A stretch of 64,000 nt of DNA from Catellicoccus marimammalium M35/04/3 (GCF_000313915.1 NZ_AMYT01000021.1:62001-126000); one strand, 5' to 3'; shown: positions 26,913 through 36,573, numbered from the stretch's first letter. Notes: a model not told the origin generated them from the sequence alone. Program-made: numbers and translations.

Positions 26913-27719
26913 ATGGCCAAAATTGGCGTTCGATTTACAGAAGCAGGGTTGATTTATTATTATGAAAAGCCAAAGGAAATCCAAGTTGGAGATTATGTAA
27001 TTGCCCCAGTTCAAAAATGTGATCAATTTGGTGAAGTTGTACTGATAAAAGAAGAAGAATCAGAAGAAGAACTACCACAAATTAAAAGAGTAGCAACCCA
27101 AAGTGATATCGCAAAAATGAAACAAAACCAAGAAGATGCAAGACAAGCGATGGAGATTACGAAAAGAAGAATTGAAGTTCATGGGTTAGAGATGAAGTTG
27201 ATTGAAATTCAATATAGTTTTGAACGCACAAAAATGCTATTTTATTTTACAGCCGATGGACGAATTGATTTTCGTGAATTGGTGAAAGATTTAGCCTCCA
27301 TTTTTAAAACTCGGATTGAATTACGTCAAGTAGGTGTCCGCGATGAAGCAAAATTGTTGGGAGGACTTGGACCTTGTGGCCGTCCTCTTTGTTGCCATCA
27401 ATTTTTGGGAGATTTTATGCCTGTTTCTATTAAAATGGCAAAAGATCAACATTTATCTTTAAATCCAACAAAAATCTCTGGAGTTTGTGGCCGTTTAATG
27501 TGCTGTTTACAATACGAAGATGACGTTTATGAAGAAGCAAAACGTCAATTGCCAGATATTGGGAAAAAAGTGATCACCCCAGATGGACCAGGTTGGGTGG
27601 TAGGACTAAATATTTTACAAGAAATTGTCCAAGTTCGTTTATTGGATAAAGCAGTTCCTTTGGATTATCCAGGAAATGAAGTAGAACAAAAAGATTGGGA
27701 AGAGAAAGAACATGGATAA
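26913..27719 (+). CDS. ricT: PSP1-domain protein RicT (YaaT)
   Basis: In B. subtilis RicT joins RicA (YmcA) and RicF (YlbF) in a complex that carries iron-sulfur clusters and modulates RNase Y-dependent processing. The 268-residue protein has the PSP1 domain with the cysteine-rich CGRPLCCHQF and CGRLMCCLQYE motifs, both intact and well placed for cluster binding, and an N-terminal beta-rich segment. GGGGGGAAGA precedes the ATG. The 3' end overlaps yabA by 8 bases. RNase Y and a YmcA-like protein are encoded elsewhere in this window. Confidence 0.95.
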   Translation: MAKIGVRFTEAGLIYYYEKPKEIQVGDYVIAPVQKCDQFGEVVLIKEEESEEELPQIKRVATQSDIAKMKQNQEDARQAMEITKRRIEVHGLEMKLIEIQYSFERTKMLFYFTADGRIDFRELVKDLASIFKTRIELRQVGVRDEAKLLGGLGPCGRPLCCHQFLGDFMPVSIKMAKDQHLSLNPTKISGVCGRLMCCLQYEDDVYEEAKRQLPDIGKKVITPDGPGWVVGLNILQEIVQVRLLDKAVPLDYPGNEVEQKDWEEKEHG

Positions 27720-28044
27720 ACAAGAACTATATCAAAGTTTGGAAACGGTAGAGGTACAGTTGCAAGATGCACTTTTACAGGTGCAAGCAATGAAAGAAAT
27801 GTTAACTTCAGTCGTGAACAATTTAGAGTTAGAAAATAAATATGTTCGCGAACGTTTGCAAGAACTAGAAAAAATGCAAGTACCAACTGTACAAAAAGAA
27901 GAAGATGCCTCTACTCGTTCTCAAGTACAAGAAAATTTAAACCATCTCTATGAAGATGGATTTCATATTTGTCCTTCAAGTTATGGAGCAAAACGAGAAG
28001 GAGAATGTATGTTTTGTTTAGAAATTTTATATCGTGATTCTTAG
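27712..28044 (+). CDS. yabA: Replication initiation control protein YabA
   Basis: Negative regulator of DnaA that bridges DnaA and the DnaN clamp. 110 residues: N-terminal leucine-zipper-like coiled coil (about 5-60) for tetramerisation and a C-terminal zinc-binding domain with GFHICPSSYG and ECMFCLEIL giving the His/Cys ligands. The start is inside the ricT end and the stop is 10 bases before rsmI. Confidence 0.96.
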   Translation: MDKQELYQSLETVEVQLQDALLQVQAMKEMLTSVVNNLELENKYVRERLQELEKMQVPTVQKEEDASTRSQVQENLNHLYEDGFHICPSSYGAKREGECMFCLEILYRDS

Positions 28045-28054
28045 GAGGGGAAAA

Positions 28055-28918
28055 ATGCAACAACAAAAAAGTTTTCAAAAAGAAAGTGGAAATCTTTATT
28101 TAGTTCCTACTCCGATTGGGAATTTAGAAGATATGACATTCCGTGGCGTACGAACATTAGAAGAAGTAGATATTATCGCTAGTGAAGACACACGTCATAC
28201 ACAAAAGCTATTAAATCACTTCTCGATTACAACACCACAAATCAGTTTACATGAACATAACTATAAAGAAAGAATTCCTCAACTCATTGCGCGTTTAGAA
28301 GAAGGAGCGAACATGGCTCAAGTTAGTGATGCAGGGATGCCTTCGATTAGTGATCCGGGGCATGAACTAGTAGAAGCTTGTATTGAAAGAGGAATTCCAG
28401 TGATTGCTCTTCCTGGAGCAAGTGCTGGAATTACGGCTTTAATCGCTTCTGGCCTAACCGCTCAACCTTTTTTATTTTATGGCTTTTTACCAAGAAAACA
28501 AGGAGAAGCTATACAGACACTAGAAGTACTAAAACCAATTGAAAGTACGTTGATTTTTTACGAATCACCAAAACGTTTAGCGAGTACATTTGCCCTAGTT
28601 GAAAAAGTTTGGGGAGGACAACGCCGCTGTGTTTTATGTCGAGAATTAACAAAACGCTATGAGGAATATACTCGTGGTACTGTCCAAGAATTATTAGCTT
28701 ATACACAAGAGAATGAAATCAAAGGGGAATGCTGTTTGCTTTTTGAAGGTTATCAAAAAGAAGTAGAAATGATTTCTTTAGAAGAAGTAGATTGGAAACA
28801 AGAAGTTGAGAAAAAAATGGCAGAGGAACAAATTTCGAGTAAAGTAGCGATTAAACAAGTCGCGAAACAATACGGAGTAAAAAAACAAGACGTTTATCAA
28901 GCTTATCATCAAAAATAA
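28055..28918 (+). CDS. rsmI: 16S rRNA (cytidine-1402-2'-O)-methyltransferase
   Basis: Methylates the 2'-O of C1402 in the ribosomal decoding region using SAM. 287 residues: LYLVPTPIGNLEDMTFRG, SEDTRHTQKLL, VSDAGMPSISDPG and PGASAGITALIASG blocks of the tetrapyrrole-methylase-fold family, plus a C-terminal helical domain. The ATG at 28055 follows AGGAGGGG; the frame extends to an ATG at 28034 inside yabA, which was rejected. Confidence 0.97.
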   Translation: MQQQKSFQKESGNLYLVPTPIGNLEDMTFRGVRTLEEVDIIASEDTRHTQKLLNHFSITTPQISLHEHNYKERIPQLIARLEEGANMAQVSDAGMPSISDPGHELVEACIERGIPVIALPGASAGITALIASGLTAQPFLFYGFLPRKQGEAIQTLEVLKPIESTLIFYESPKRLASTFALVEKVWGGQRRCVLCRELTKRYEEYTRGTVQELLAYTQENEIKGECCLLFEGYQKEVEMISLEEVDWKQEVEKKMAEEQISSKVAIKQVAKQYGVKKQDVYQAYHQK

Positions 28919-28919
28919 G

Positions 28920-28948
28920 AGGTCGTACGAAGAAGCGTACGACCTTTT
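28920..28948. terminator. Bidirectional terminator between rsmI and the comN-like gene
   Basis: Perfect 10-bp GC-containing stem (28920-28929 with 28936-28945), six-base loop, TTT tail on the plus strand and an A-rich upstream flank that gives a T tail on the minus strand. Confidence 0.88.
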
Positions 28949-29180
28949 AAAATAGATCATCAATATGATGCCAATCAAACTGCTGTTGTGAAGTGGTTTC
29001 GACTTTTAATTGTAAAAAATCAAAGAGTTGATTGACAGTTAGCTTGCGCAATAAGCGTTGTTTGGCAAAAGGGCCTTTCATTTTGGGTAGATAAAAATCT
29101 AAATAGGATTGGATTTCTTCTTCTGTAATATTAGGATATCCTTCTTCGGCCCATTGTTTTTGTTTGGTTTGAATATTCAT
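28947..29180 (-). CDS. ComN-like post-transcriptional regulator (probable)
   Basis: 77 residues: a small, soluble, helical protein with GYPNITEEEIQSYL, KQRLLRKLTVNQLFDFLQLK. The pattern (GY...TEEEI..YL....) and the place next to yajC and tgt resemble the YrzD/ComN family, which in B. subtilis controls comE mRNA and lies in the yajC-secDF region. The ATG at 29180 follows GAGGG; an in-frame TTG at 29192 would sit over that site. It is 53 bases downstream of yajC with a hairpin between, so it may depend on read-through. Identification rests on pattern and context, not a confident alignment. Confidence 0.6.
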   Translation of the reverse strand: MNIQTKQKQWAEEGYPNITEEEIQSYLDFYLPKMKGPFAKQRLLRKLTVNQLFDFLQLKVETTSQQQFDWHHIDDLF

Positions 29181-29190
29181 GGTTTCCCTC

Positions 29191-29223
29191 AAAGAAAAGA
29201 AAAGTGTAGCAAAGCTACACTTT
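29191..29223 (-). terminator. Terminator after yajC (minus strand)
   Basis: 10-bp stem (29201-29210 with 29214-29223) with a T-rich stretch downstream on the minus strand (29200 down to 29191). Confidence 0.8.
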
Positions 29224-29233
29224 TTTTATTTTA

Positions 29234-29533
29234 TTATTTTTTTGCTTCTACGCCAACGACATTTTTGATTGCGCCTAGATCAAAGTCTAAGTATACGCCA
29301 TCACAATCAATCGTCACGATTTTTGTTTCATGATTCACTTCATGGATTATACCGTGTAGTCCACCAATTGTAGTTACTTTATCTCCAGCATGAATACTAT
29401 CTAAAAAGTTTTGACGTTGCTGTTGTTGTTTCTTTTGAGAGCGATTCATAAAGAATAGCATAACCCCAAAGATAACAATCATTGGCAAGAAACTCATAAG
29501 CATACTAGCCATATCATTTGCTAATGTGAACAT
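29234..29533 (-). CDS. yajC: Sec translocase accessory protein YajC
   Basis: Small membrane subunit associated with SecDF/SecYEG. 99 residues: N-terminal transmembrane helix (MLMSFLPMIVIFGVMLFFM), a basic Gln/Lys-rich turn (RSQKKQQQQR) and a C-terminal beta domain with DSIHAGDKVTTIGGLHG, the family hallmark. GGAGG lies before the ATG. It follows tgt on the same strand, the common order, but has its own extended -10 promoter. Confidence 0.97.
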   Translation of the reverse strand: MFTLANDMASMLMSFLPMIVIFGVMLFFMNRSQKKQQQQRQNFLDSIHAGDKVTTIGGLHGIIHEVNHETKIVTIDCDGVYLDFDLGAIKNVVGVEAKK

Positions 29534-29565
29534 AGTTTTTCCTCCTATAAATAGTCAACAGTTCT

Positions 29566-29574
29566 ATTATAGCA
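29566..29574 (-). promoter_or_regulatory. Extended -10 promoter of yajC
   Basis: Minus-strand TGCTATAAT with no clear -35, about 35 bases before the yajC start. Confidence 0.65.
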
Positions 29575-29610
29575 TAGGGAAGAAAAATTCACATGAAAAG
29601 CCATAAAAGT

Positions 29611-30864
<1,254 letters not shown>

Positions 30865-30886
30865 TTAGAGACATATAAAAGAAATA

Positions 30887-30895
30887 TGCTATAAT
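30887..30895 (+). promoter_or_regulatory. Extended -10 promoter of the dlt operon
   Basis: TGCTATAAT with no clear -35, about 40 bases before the dltX start; lack of a -35 fits activator dependence. Confidence 0.7.
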
Positions 30896-30936
30896 GTTAA
30901 TTATTCATATTAAGAAAGAAATAGAGGCCAAAAGAA

Positions 30937-31101
30937 ATGAAAGAAAAATGGATTGCATGGAGAGATAATCATGCCAATGTGGTGTATGGCTTAAAGTTTG
31001 TTGGTCGTACGATTTTGTATTTTTTGATAATTATGACGCTAATTTATTTATATCATTACAAAAATATTAGTGGTGGTAGTTTTATATATAATGAATTTTA
31101 G
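30937..31101 (+). CDS. dltX: Teichoic acid D-alanylation protein DltX
   Basis: A 54-residue protein just upstream of dltA. It has a soluble N-terminus (MKEKWIAWRDNHAN), one membrane helix (TILYFLIIMTLIYLYHY) and the conserved C-terminal FIYNEF. DltX is a small membrane protein needed for D-alanine transfer in Gram-positives; its C-terminal motif is proposed to carry the D-alanyl group between DltB and DltD. AGAGG precedes the ATG at a slightly long distance. The stop is 12 bases before dltA, so this is the first gene of dltXABCD. Confidence 0.93.
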   Translation: MKEKWIAWRDNHANVVYGLKFVGRTILYFLIIMTLIYLYHYKNISGGSFIYNEF

Positions 31102-31113
31102 GGGAGGAGAAAG

Positions 31114-32634
31114 ATGGAGAAAGTTACGCATATTATAAATTCATTAGAAAAAATTGCGCAAGAGCAACCCAATCAAGTGGTGTTTCAAGATGTAAATCAT
31201 CATTACACTTATGCTGATTTACAAGAAAAATCAAATCATGTAGCTGCCTACATTGATGCTCATATTGCAGAAGGACCAATTGTTGTCTATGGTGGGCAAG
31301 AATTTGAAATGATTGCTAGCTTTGTTGGTTGTACAAAAGCTGGACGTGCTTATATTCCAATTGAAAAAAGCACTCCGTTTGAACGCTTCCAATTGATTTG
31401 TAGCGTTGCACATCCAGCTGCAATTATTTTTACAGAAGAAGCATTACCAAAAGAAGAATTAGAACAGTTAGGAGAAATTCCAACTCTTCTTTATAAAGAA
31501 ATTCCTACAGCAGATTACACTATCAGTCATCCTGTTGAAGGAGACGACACTTACTATATTATCTTTACTTCTGGAACAACTGGTGTACCAAAAGGAGTAC
31601 AAATTAGCCATGATAATTTAGTTAGCTTTGTCAACTGGGAATTATCTGAAGACTTTGCGATTGGAGAAGGAAAACGTTTCTTATCTCAAGCACCTTATTC
31701 TTTTGACTTATCTGTAATGAGTGTTTATCCAGCTTTACTTTCTGGCGGTTCTTTAGCACCATTAACAAAAGAAGTCATCAATGATTTCAAAACACTATTT
31801 GAAGTGTTACCAAAATTAGAAGTTAATGTTTGGGTTTCTACTCCTTCCTTTATGGATATTTGTTTAATGGATCCAAACTTTAATGGTGAAACGTTACCAA
31901 CGTTAACTCATTTCTTATTCTGTGGAGAAGAGTTACCAAAAGCAACTGCACAAAAATTAGTGGATCGTTTCCCACAAGCACATATTTTTAATACTTATGG
32001 ACCAACAGAAACTACCGTAGCGATTTCGCAAATTGAAATTACCCAAGAAGTGATTGATGCTTCGGATCGTTTGCCGATTGGATATGTGAAAGAAGATACA
32101 CATGTGTATATTTTAGATGAAAATACTCCAGTCGCTGCCGGCGAAGTAGGAGAAATCGTAATTGCTGGACCAAGTGTTTCTAAGGGATATATGAACAATA
32201 AAGAAAAAACAGAAGAAGTTTTCTTTACTTATGAAGGTCAACCTGCTTACCGTACAGGGGATGCTGGTCATATGGAAGCTGATGGGTTATTACGTTATGA
32301 CGGACGCATGGACTTTCAAGTAAAATTACATGGTTATCGTATGGAATTAGAAGATATTGACCATCACTTAAATGAAGTTTCTTATGTGAAACAAGCAGTA
32401 GTAGTACCAAAATACAAAGATCACAAAGTACAACAATTAGTGGCTTATGTGATTGTAGAAAACAATCCATTTGAAAAACCATTCCAATTAACAAAGGCAA
32501 TTAAAGAAGAAATGCAAGAAACAGTAATGGAATATATGATTCCACAACGTTTTGTTTATGTAGATCAATTACCGTTAACACAGAATGGGAAAATCGACCG
32601 TAAAGGGTTAATAAATGAGGTGAATAATACATGA
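31114..32634 (+). CDS. dltA: D-alanine--D-alanyl carrier protein ligase DltA
   Basis: Activates D-alanine with ATP and loads it on the DltC phosphopantetheine arm. 506 residues of the adenylation-domain superfamily: P-loop YIIFTSGTTGVPKG near 150, the IFNTYGPTETTVA core, the YRTGDAG motif, hinge YDGRMDFQVKLHG and the catalytic C-terminal Lys in NGKIDRKG. GGGGAGGAG precedes the ATG. It overlaps dltB by 4 bases (ATGA). Confidence 0.98.
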   Translation: MEKVTHIINSLEKIAQEQPNQVVFQDVNHHYTYADLQEKSNHVAAYIDAHIAEGPIVVYGGQEFEMIASFVGCTKAGRAYIPIEKSTPFERFQLICSVAHPAAIIFTEEALPKEELEQLGEIPTLLYKEIPTADYTISHPVEGDDTYYIIFTSGTTGVPKGVQISHDNLVSFVNWELSEDFAIGEGKRFLSQAPYSFDLSVMSVYPALLSGGSLAPLTKEVINDFKTLFEVLPKLEVNVWVSTPSFMDICLMDPNFNGETLPTLTHFLFCGEELPKATAQKLVDRFPQAHIFNTYGPTETTVAISQIEITQEVIDASDRLPIGYVKEDTHVYILDENTPVAAGEVGEIVIAGPSVSKGYMNNKEKTEEVFFTYEGQPAYRTGDAGHMEADGLLRYDGRMDFQVKLHGYRMELEDIDHHLNEVSYVKQAVVVPKYKDHKVQQLVAYVIVENNPFEKPFQLTKAIKEEMQETVMEYMIPQRFVYVDQLPLTQNGKIDRKGLINEVNNT

Positions 32635-33836
32635 GTTTAGGGATGATTCCTTACGAAAATCCAACTTATGTTTTAATTTTAGCCTTAGCCTTGATTCCAA
32701 CGATGCTTTCTATTTACTACAAACAAGATCGCATGAATTGGTATCAAATTTTAGTTTCAGTCATCTTTTTAGCTATTAGCTTTTCTGGTGGAAAAATCCA
32801 ACAAGGAGTTGCGTTAATCTGCTATGTGATTTTTGAAACTATTTTAATTGGGGCATACTTCTCGTATCGCCAAAAGAAAAACAATAGTTGGGTCTTTTAT
32901 GGAGCGGTGTTCTTGGCCATTCTACCATTAATTTTTGATAAGATTGTGCCATTTGTTGATCATCATCCATCCATCTTTAGTTTTTTAGGAATTTCATATT
33001 TGACATTCCGTTCAGTCCAAATGATTATGGAAATGCGCGATGGAGCGATTAAAGAATATCATCCTTGGCGTTTTGTTCAATTCTTAGTCTTCTTCCCAAC
33101 GATTTCTTCTGGTCCGATTGACCGCTATCGTCGTTTTGAAAAAGACTATTTGAATCCACCAACTCGTGAAGAATATTCTAATTTAATTGAAAAAGGGGTT
33201 TACAACTTATTTATTGGTTGTTTATACAAATTTATTTTAGCATACTTCTTAGGTTCTTTAGCCTTACCATTTATTGGTGAAGCTGCTCATGACAATGCTG
33301 GTTTAGTTCGTATTGTTTGCTTAGTTGGTTATGCTTATGTTTATACCTTGGACTTATTCTTTGACTTTGCAGGATATAGCCGTTTTGCGGTCGGAATGAG
33401 CTACTTAATGGGGTATGATGTACCAATCAACTTCAACAAACCATTCTTAAGTTGGAACATTAAAGAATTCTGGAATCGTTGGCACATGTCATTATCTTTC
33501 TGGTTCCGTGACTTTATCTATATGCGTTTAATGTTTACCTTATTGAAGAAAAAAGTATTTAAGAGTCGTATCGTCGCTTCGAATGTTGGCTACTTTGCTT
33601 TATTCTTAATCATGGGATTATGGCATGGTTTAACATGGTACTATATTGCTTATGGACTTTACATGGCTTGTGCGATTTGTATTAACGATGCATGGCTACG
33701 ATTCAAGAGAAAACATCGTAAACAATTACCAAGCAATAAGTTTACGCATTGCTTCTCTGTTTTCCTAACCTTTAATGTGGTAGCCGCTGGATTATTAATC
33801 TTCTCTGGCTTTTTAAACACATTTTTACATTGGTAA
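32631..33836 (+). CDS. dltB: D-alanyl transfer MBOAT protein DltB
   Basis: Membrane-bound O-acyltransferase that passes D-alanine from DltC across the membrane. 401 residues with about 11 hydrophobic segments; the MBOAT region shows FFPTISSGPIDRYRRF, the FNKPFLSWNIKEFWNRWHMSL block (split by function: WNRWH) and the active-site histidine in LWHGLTWYY. ATG overlaps the dltA stop. A gap of 84 bases follows before dltC. Confidence 0.97.
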   Translation: MSLGMIPYENPTYVLILALALIPTMLSIYYKQDRMNWYQILVSVIFLAISFSGGKIQQGVALICYVIFETILIGAYFSYRQKKNNSWVFYGAVFLAILPLIFDKIVPFVDHHPSIFSFLGISYLTFRSVQMIMEMRDGAIKEYHPWRFVQFLVFFPTISSGPIDRYRRFEKDYLNPPTREEYSNLIEKGVYNLFIGCLYKFILAYFLGSLALPFIGEAAHDNAGLVRIVCLVGYAYVYTLDLFFDFAGYSRFAVGMSYLMGYDVPINFNKPFLSWNIKEFWNRWHMSLSFWFRDFIYMRLMFTLLKKKVFKSRIVASNVGYFALFLIMGLWHGLTWYYIAYGLYMACAICINDAWLRFKRKHRKQLPSNKFTHCFSVFLTFNVVAAGLLIFSGFLNTFLHW

Positions 33837-33851
33837 GATAAAAGATGAAGC

Positions 33852-33880
33852 GTGAAAATCACTTTGAAAAATGTTAGAAT
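33852..33880 (+). promoter_or_regulatory. Possible internal promoter before dltC
   Basis: GTGAAA, 17 bases, TAGAAT with a TG extension, in the 84-base dltB-dltC gap. Weak boxes. Confidence 0.35.
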
Positions 33881-33920
33881 TAAAAAATGAAATGAATTGA
33901 AAGAAAAGGGGATAATTATT

Positions 33921-34154
33921 ATGAACGAACAAATTTTAGACTTATTAGCAGAAGCAACAGGAACAGATGAAGTAAAAGAAGATTTAGATATGAACTTATT
34001 TGATGAAGGATTAATGGATTCATTAGGTATGGTTCAATTTTTAGTAGATGTAGATGGAACTTTAGGAATTGAGGTTCCTATTTCTGAAGTACAACGCGAA
34101 GATTGGGATACACCAAATAAAATCATCGCTCGCCTAAACGAATATAAAGGATAG
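33921..34154 (+). CDS. dltC: D-alanyl carrier protein DltC
   Basis: 77-residue acidic carrier protein with the phosphopantetheine attachment serine in LMDSLGMVQFL. It accepts D-alanine from DltA and presents it to DltB. The ATG at 33921 has GGGGA about 10 bases upstream; the frame is open to an ATG at 33897 that would add eight basic residues not seen in the family. Followed 5 bases later by dltD. Confidence 0.96.
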   Translation: MNEQILDLLAEATGTDEVKEDLDMNLFDEGLMDSLGMVQFLVDVDGTLGIEVPISEVQREDWDTPNKIIARLNEYKG

Positions 34155-34159
34155 AACTC

Positions 34160-35413
34160 ATGAAGAAGAAATTTTTCATGGTATTTGGTCCAATTGTTGC
34201 CGCTTGTTTACTTTGTGTTGGCTGTTTTATGTTACCGCAAAAAAATAGTCCATATACGTTAGAAAAAGCAAGTCAATCTTTGAATATGAACGTGATTTCA
34301 GGAGAATATATTAAAAATGAAGCCGTTGCCGAAAAGAAATATGTGCCTTTCTTTGGTTCTTCTGAATTAAATCGTTTTGACCCGTTCCATCCTAGTGTAT
34401 TAGCAGCGAAATATCATCGTCCATATACACCTTTCTTATTAGGAGCAGCAGGAACACAATCATTGAAGCAATTTATGATTATTCAATCAATGGGGAAAGA
34501 TTTACGACAGAAAAAAGCCGTTTTCATTATTTCTCCACAATGGTTTGTACCAAAAGGGGTAAAACAACAATATTTTGATCATTGGTATTCAGGAGTTCAA
34601 TTATACAATTGGTTGAATAACATTAGAAAAAAAGAGAGTTTTTCTAAAGAAGATCGTGTCTTTGCGAAACGCTTACAACATTTTACGATTATTCGTGATA
34701 ATCCAAGAATCATGAAATACTTGCAACAAATTTGTATGGATGTTCCATTTTCTAATGCTCAACGTAGAACAATTCAAAGAAATTATAAATTCTTATTACG
34801 TGAAGATCGGTTATTTGGTGAAGCAGGAATTACCGATAAAAATTTACAACGCATAAGAAAATATGAAAAACAATTGCCAGCTACCTATAATTATGCTGAC
34901 TTAGATCGTTTAGCTTTCTCTATTGGTAAAAAGAATACGAATGGTAACCAACTGCAAATTGCCAATAATTTTTATAATAAACGTCTACGTCATATTATTA
35001 AAAGCTTTAAAGGAAAAGATAAGAACATCTCTTATGTTACTTCACCAGAATACGCTGATTTTGAGTTAGTATTAAATCAGTTTGCCAAAGAAAAAACAGA
35101 TGTTCTATTTATTATTCCACCAATCAACCCATTATGGGCAAAATATACTGACTTATCTAAACCAATGATTGATCAATTTTCGAAAAAAATTATGCATCAA
35201 TTAAAGAGTCAAGGCTTTAATAATGTCGTGAATTTACTGAATGTAGATACGGATTACTTTATGACAGATACAATTCACATTGGATGGCGCGGTTGGTTAT
35301 ATTGTGACCGTTATATCCGTCCATTCTTAGAATCAACGTATCAAGAACCAAATTATAAGATTAATTCTTACTACTACAGCAAAGCATGGCAAAATAAAAA
35401 GGAAGTTCGTTAA
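34160..35413 (+). CDS. dltD: D-alanyl-lipoteichoic acid biosynthesis protein DltD
   Basis: Extracellular, membrane-anchored SGNH-like esterase that performs the last D-alanine transfer to lipoteichoic acid. 417 residues: an N-terminal signal anchor (FFMVFGPIVAACLLCVGCFM), then FFGSSELNRFDPFHP with the nucleophilic Ser, and the C-terminal catalytic pair in MTDTIHIGWRGW (Asp, His). Length is typical. The terminator stem begins inside its last codons. Confidence 0.96.
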   Translation: MKKKFFMVFGPIVAACLLCVGCFMLPQKNSPYTLEKASQSLNMNVISGEYIKNEAVAEKKYVPFFGSSELNRFDPFHPSVLAAKYHRPYTPFLLGAAGTQSLKQFMIIQSMGKDLRQKKAVFIISPQWFVPKGVKQQYFDHWYSGVQLYNWLNNIRKKESFSKEDRVFAKRLQHFTIIRDNPRIMKYLQQICMDVPFSNAQRRTIQRNYKFLLREDRLFGEAGITDKNLQRIRKYEKQLPATYNYADLDRLAFSIGKKNTNGNQLQIANNFYNKRLRHIIKSFKGKDKNISYVTSPEYADFELVLNQFAKEKTDVLFIIPPINPLWAKYTDLSKPMIDQFSKKIMHQLKSQGFNNVVNLLNVDTDYFMTDTIHIGWRGWLYCDRYIRPFLESTYQEPNYKINSYYYSKAWQNKKEVR

Positions 35414-35430
35414 AGAACTTCCTTTTTTAT
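35399..35430. terminator. Terminator between dltD and def (convergent)
   Basis: 10-bp stem (35399-35408 with 35415-35424), T6 tail on plus; A-rich flank gives a T tail on minus. Confidence 0.9.
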
Positions 35431-35436
35431 ATTCTC

Positions 35437-35997
35437 TTATAAAAGTTTGAAATCACGGGCAGCGTAAGGTTGTAATGGGTCGATACGGTCAAAGAATAAT
35501 TTACCGTTTAAGTGATCGATTTCATGTTGAATAACAATTGCTTCGTAATCACGGAAGCGTTGTTGTTTTTTATTTCCTTCAGCGTCTGTCCATTCTACAG
35601 TAATACGTTCGTGACGAGGAACTAATCCTTCAATTGGACGGTCAATCGATAAACAACCTTCTCCATCCGCTAGTGCTGCTTTTTGTACGGAATGACTAAT
35701 AATACGAGGATTGTACATGACATCTTCAAATAAGATGAATTCTTCTCCATTTTCATCAATCGCAGGGATTAAAACGGCGATAATGCGTTTTTGTTCATTG
35801 ATTTGAGGAGCAGCTAGTCCAACACCGCTACGTAATTCATATTTTTCGGCCATTTCTGGATCTTGGCTATTTTTTAAAAATTCCATCATTTCTTGACCTA
35901 GTGCTTTATCTTCTTCTGATAAAGGAGTGTCGACTTCTTTGGCTACTTTACGTAGTGTAGGATGTCCTTCACGAATGATATCTTTCATTGTTAACAT
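35437..35997 (-). CDS. def: Peptide deformylase
   Basis: Removes the N-formyl group from nascent proteins. 186 residues with the three metal-site motifs: GVGLAAPQI (motif 1), EGCLSIDR (motif 2, Cys ligand) and QHEIDHLNG (motif 3, HExxH). The spacing and length are those of the type 2 (Gram-positive) enzymes. The ATG at 35997 follows GGGAGGTTTTCTT; the frame runs further upstream across the promoter region and was trimmed. Confidence 0.96.
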   Translation of the reverse strand: MLTMKDIIREGHPTLRKVAKEVDTPLSEEDKALGQEMMEFLKNSQDPEMAEKYELRSGVGLAAPQINEQKRIIAVLIPAIDENGEEFILFEDVMYNPRIISHSVQKAALADGEGCLSIDRPIEGLVPRHERITVEWTDAEGNKKQQRFRDYEAIVIQHEIDHLNGKLFFDRIDPLQPYAARDFKLL

Positions 35998-36031
35998 AAG
36001 AAAACCTCCCTTTCTTATTACATTTAAAAAT

Positions 36032-36040
36032 ATTATAGCA
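36032..36040 (-). promoter_or_regulatory. Extended -10 promoter of def
   Basis: Minus-strand TGCTATAAT about 35 bases before the def start, back to back with the rpsO promoter. Confidence 0.65.
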
Positions 36041-36056
36041 TAGTTTTTTCTTTTTC

Positions 36057-36085
36057 TTGCAAAAAATGCCATAATCATGTAAAGT
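36057..36085 (+). promoter_or_regulatory. Promoter of rpsO
   Basis: TTGCAA (36057-36062), 17 bases, TAAAGT (36080-36085), which predicts a transcript start near 36092. Confidence 0.6.
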
Positions 36086-36091
36086 ATGAGA

Positions 36092-36174
36092 TGTATTCCT
36101 CTTACTTGGTGGACGCGCATCACCGGCGGTCAACTCAGTTTGAGGTGTAAATAAAAAGAAGAGGTGAAGAAATT
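36092..36174 (+). promoter_or_regulatory. Structured rpsO leader, candidate S15 autoregulatory element
   Basis: The leader is far richer in G and C than its surroundings. It can form a three-way junction: a closing helix pairing CCTCTT (36098-36103) with AAGAGG of the rpsO ribosome site (36159-36164), a hairpin of GGTGG with TCACC (36108-36112 with 36120-36124), and a hairpin of CAACTC with GAGGTG region (36131-36136 with 36142-36147, one A-G mismatch). S15 binds a three-helix junction in 16S rRNA and is known to autoregulate in several bacteria through diverse leaders, so feedback control is plausible but not shown. Confidence 0.45.
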
Positions 36175-36444
36175 ATGGCAATTTCAAAAGAACGTAAAAA
36201 CGAAATTATGAAAGAATACGCACGTCATGAAGGAGATACTGGTTCTCCAGAAGTGCAAATCGCAGTATTAACAGAAGAAATCAATCATTTAAATGAGCAC
36301 GCACGTGCACATAAAAAAGACCACCATTCATACCGTGGTTTAATGAAAAAAGTTGGACATCGTCGTAACTTATTAGCTTACTTACGTAAAACAGATGTAC
36401 AACGTTACCGTGAATTAATCAAACGTTTAGGACTACGTCGCTAA
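36175..36444 (+). CDS. rpsO: 30S ribosomal protein S15
   Basis: 89 residues, full length, all-helical primary 16S-binding protein: [38 protein letters not shown] and [12 protein letters not shown] blocks are canonical. GAGGTG is 8 bases before the ATG but could be masked by the leader. Followed by pnp, the conserved rpsO-pnp order. Confidence 0.99.
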   Translation: MAISKERKNEIMKEYARHEGDTGSPEVQIAVLTEEINHLNEHARAHKKDHHSYRGLMKKVGHRRNLLAYLRKTDVQRYRELIKRLGLRR

Positions 36445-36457
36445 TCGTCTACTTAGT

Positions 36458-36490
36458 GAGGCTAGGATATCCTGGCCTCCTTTGTTGTAT
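36458..36490 (+). terminator. Terminator/attenuator between rpsO and pnp
   Basis: 10-bp stem with one G-U pair (36458-36467 with 36470-36479), 2-3-base loop and an interrupted T tail (CTTTGTTG), so probably only partly efficient. Confidence 0.65.
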
Positions 36491-36500
36491 TAAAAATCAA

Positions 36501-36573
36501 TCACTGGGAATTCTACTAAACAAACGAGAGAAAGAAAGTGGGCTTTTTGTCTTTTGTCTAGTAGCACCAGTGA
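36501..36573 (+). promoter_or_regulatory. Long imperfect hairpin in the pnp leader
   Basis: TCACTGG (36501-36507) pairs with CCAGTGA (36567-36573), CTACTA (36513-36518) with TAGTAG (36559-36564), and the purine-rich left arm pairs imperfectly with the pyrimidine-rich right arm inside. It ends 18 bases before the pnp start. In E. coli the pnp leader forms a duplex cut by RNase III as the basis of PNPase autocontrol; similarity here is by analogy only. Confidence 0.5.
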
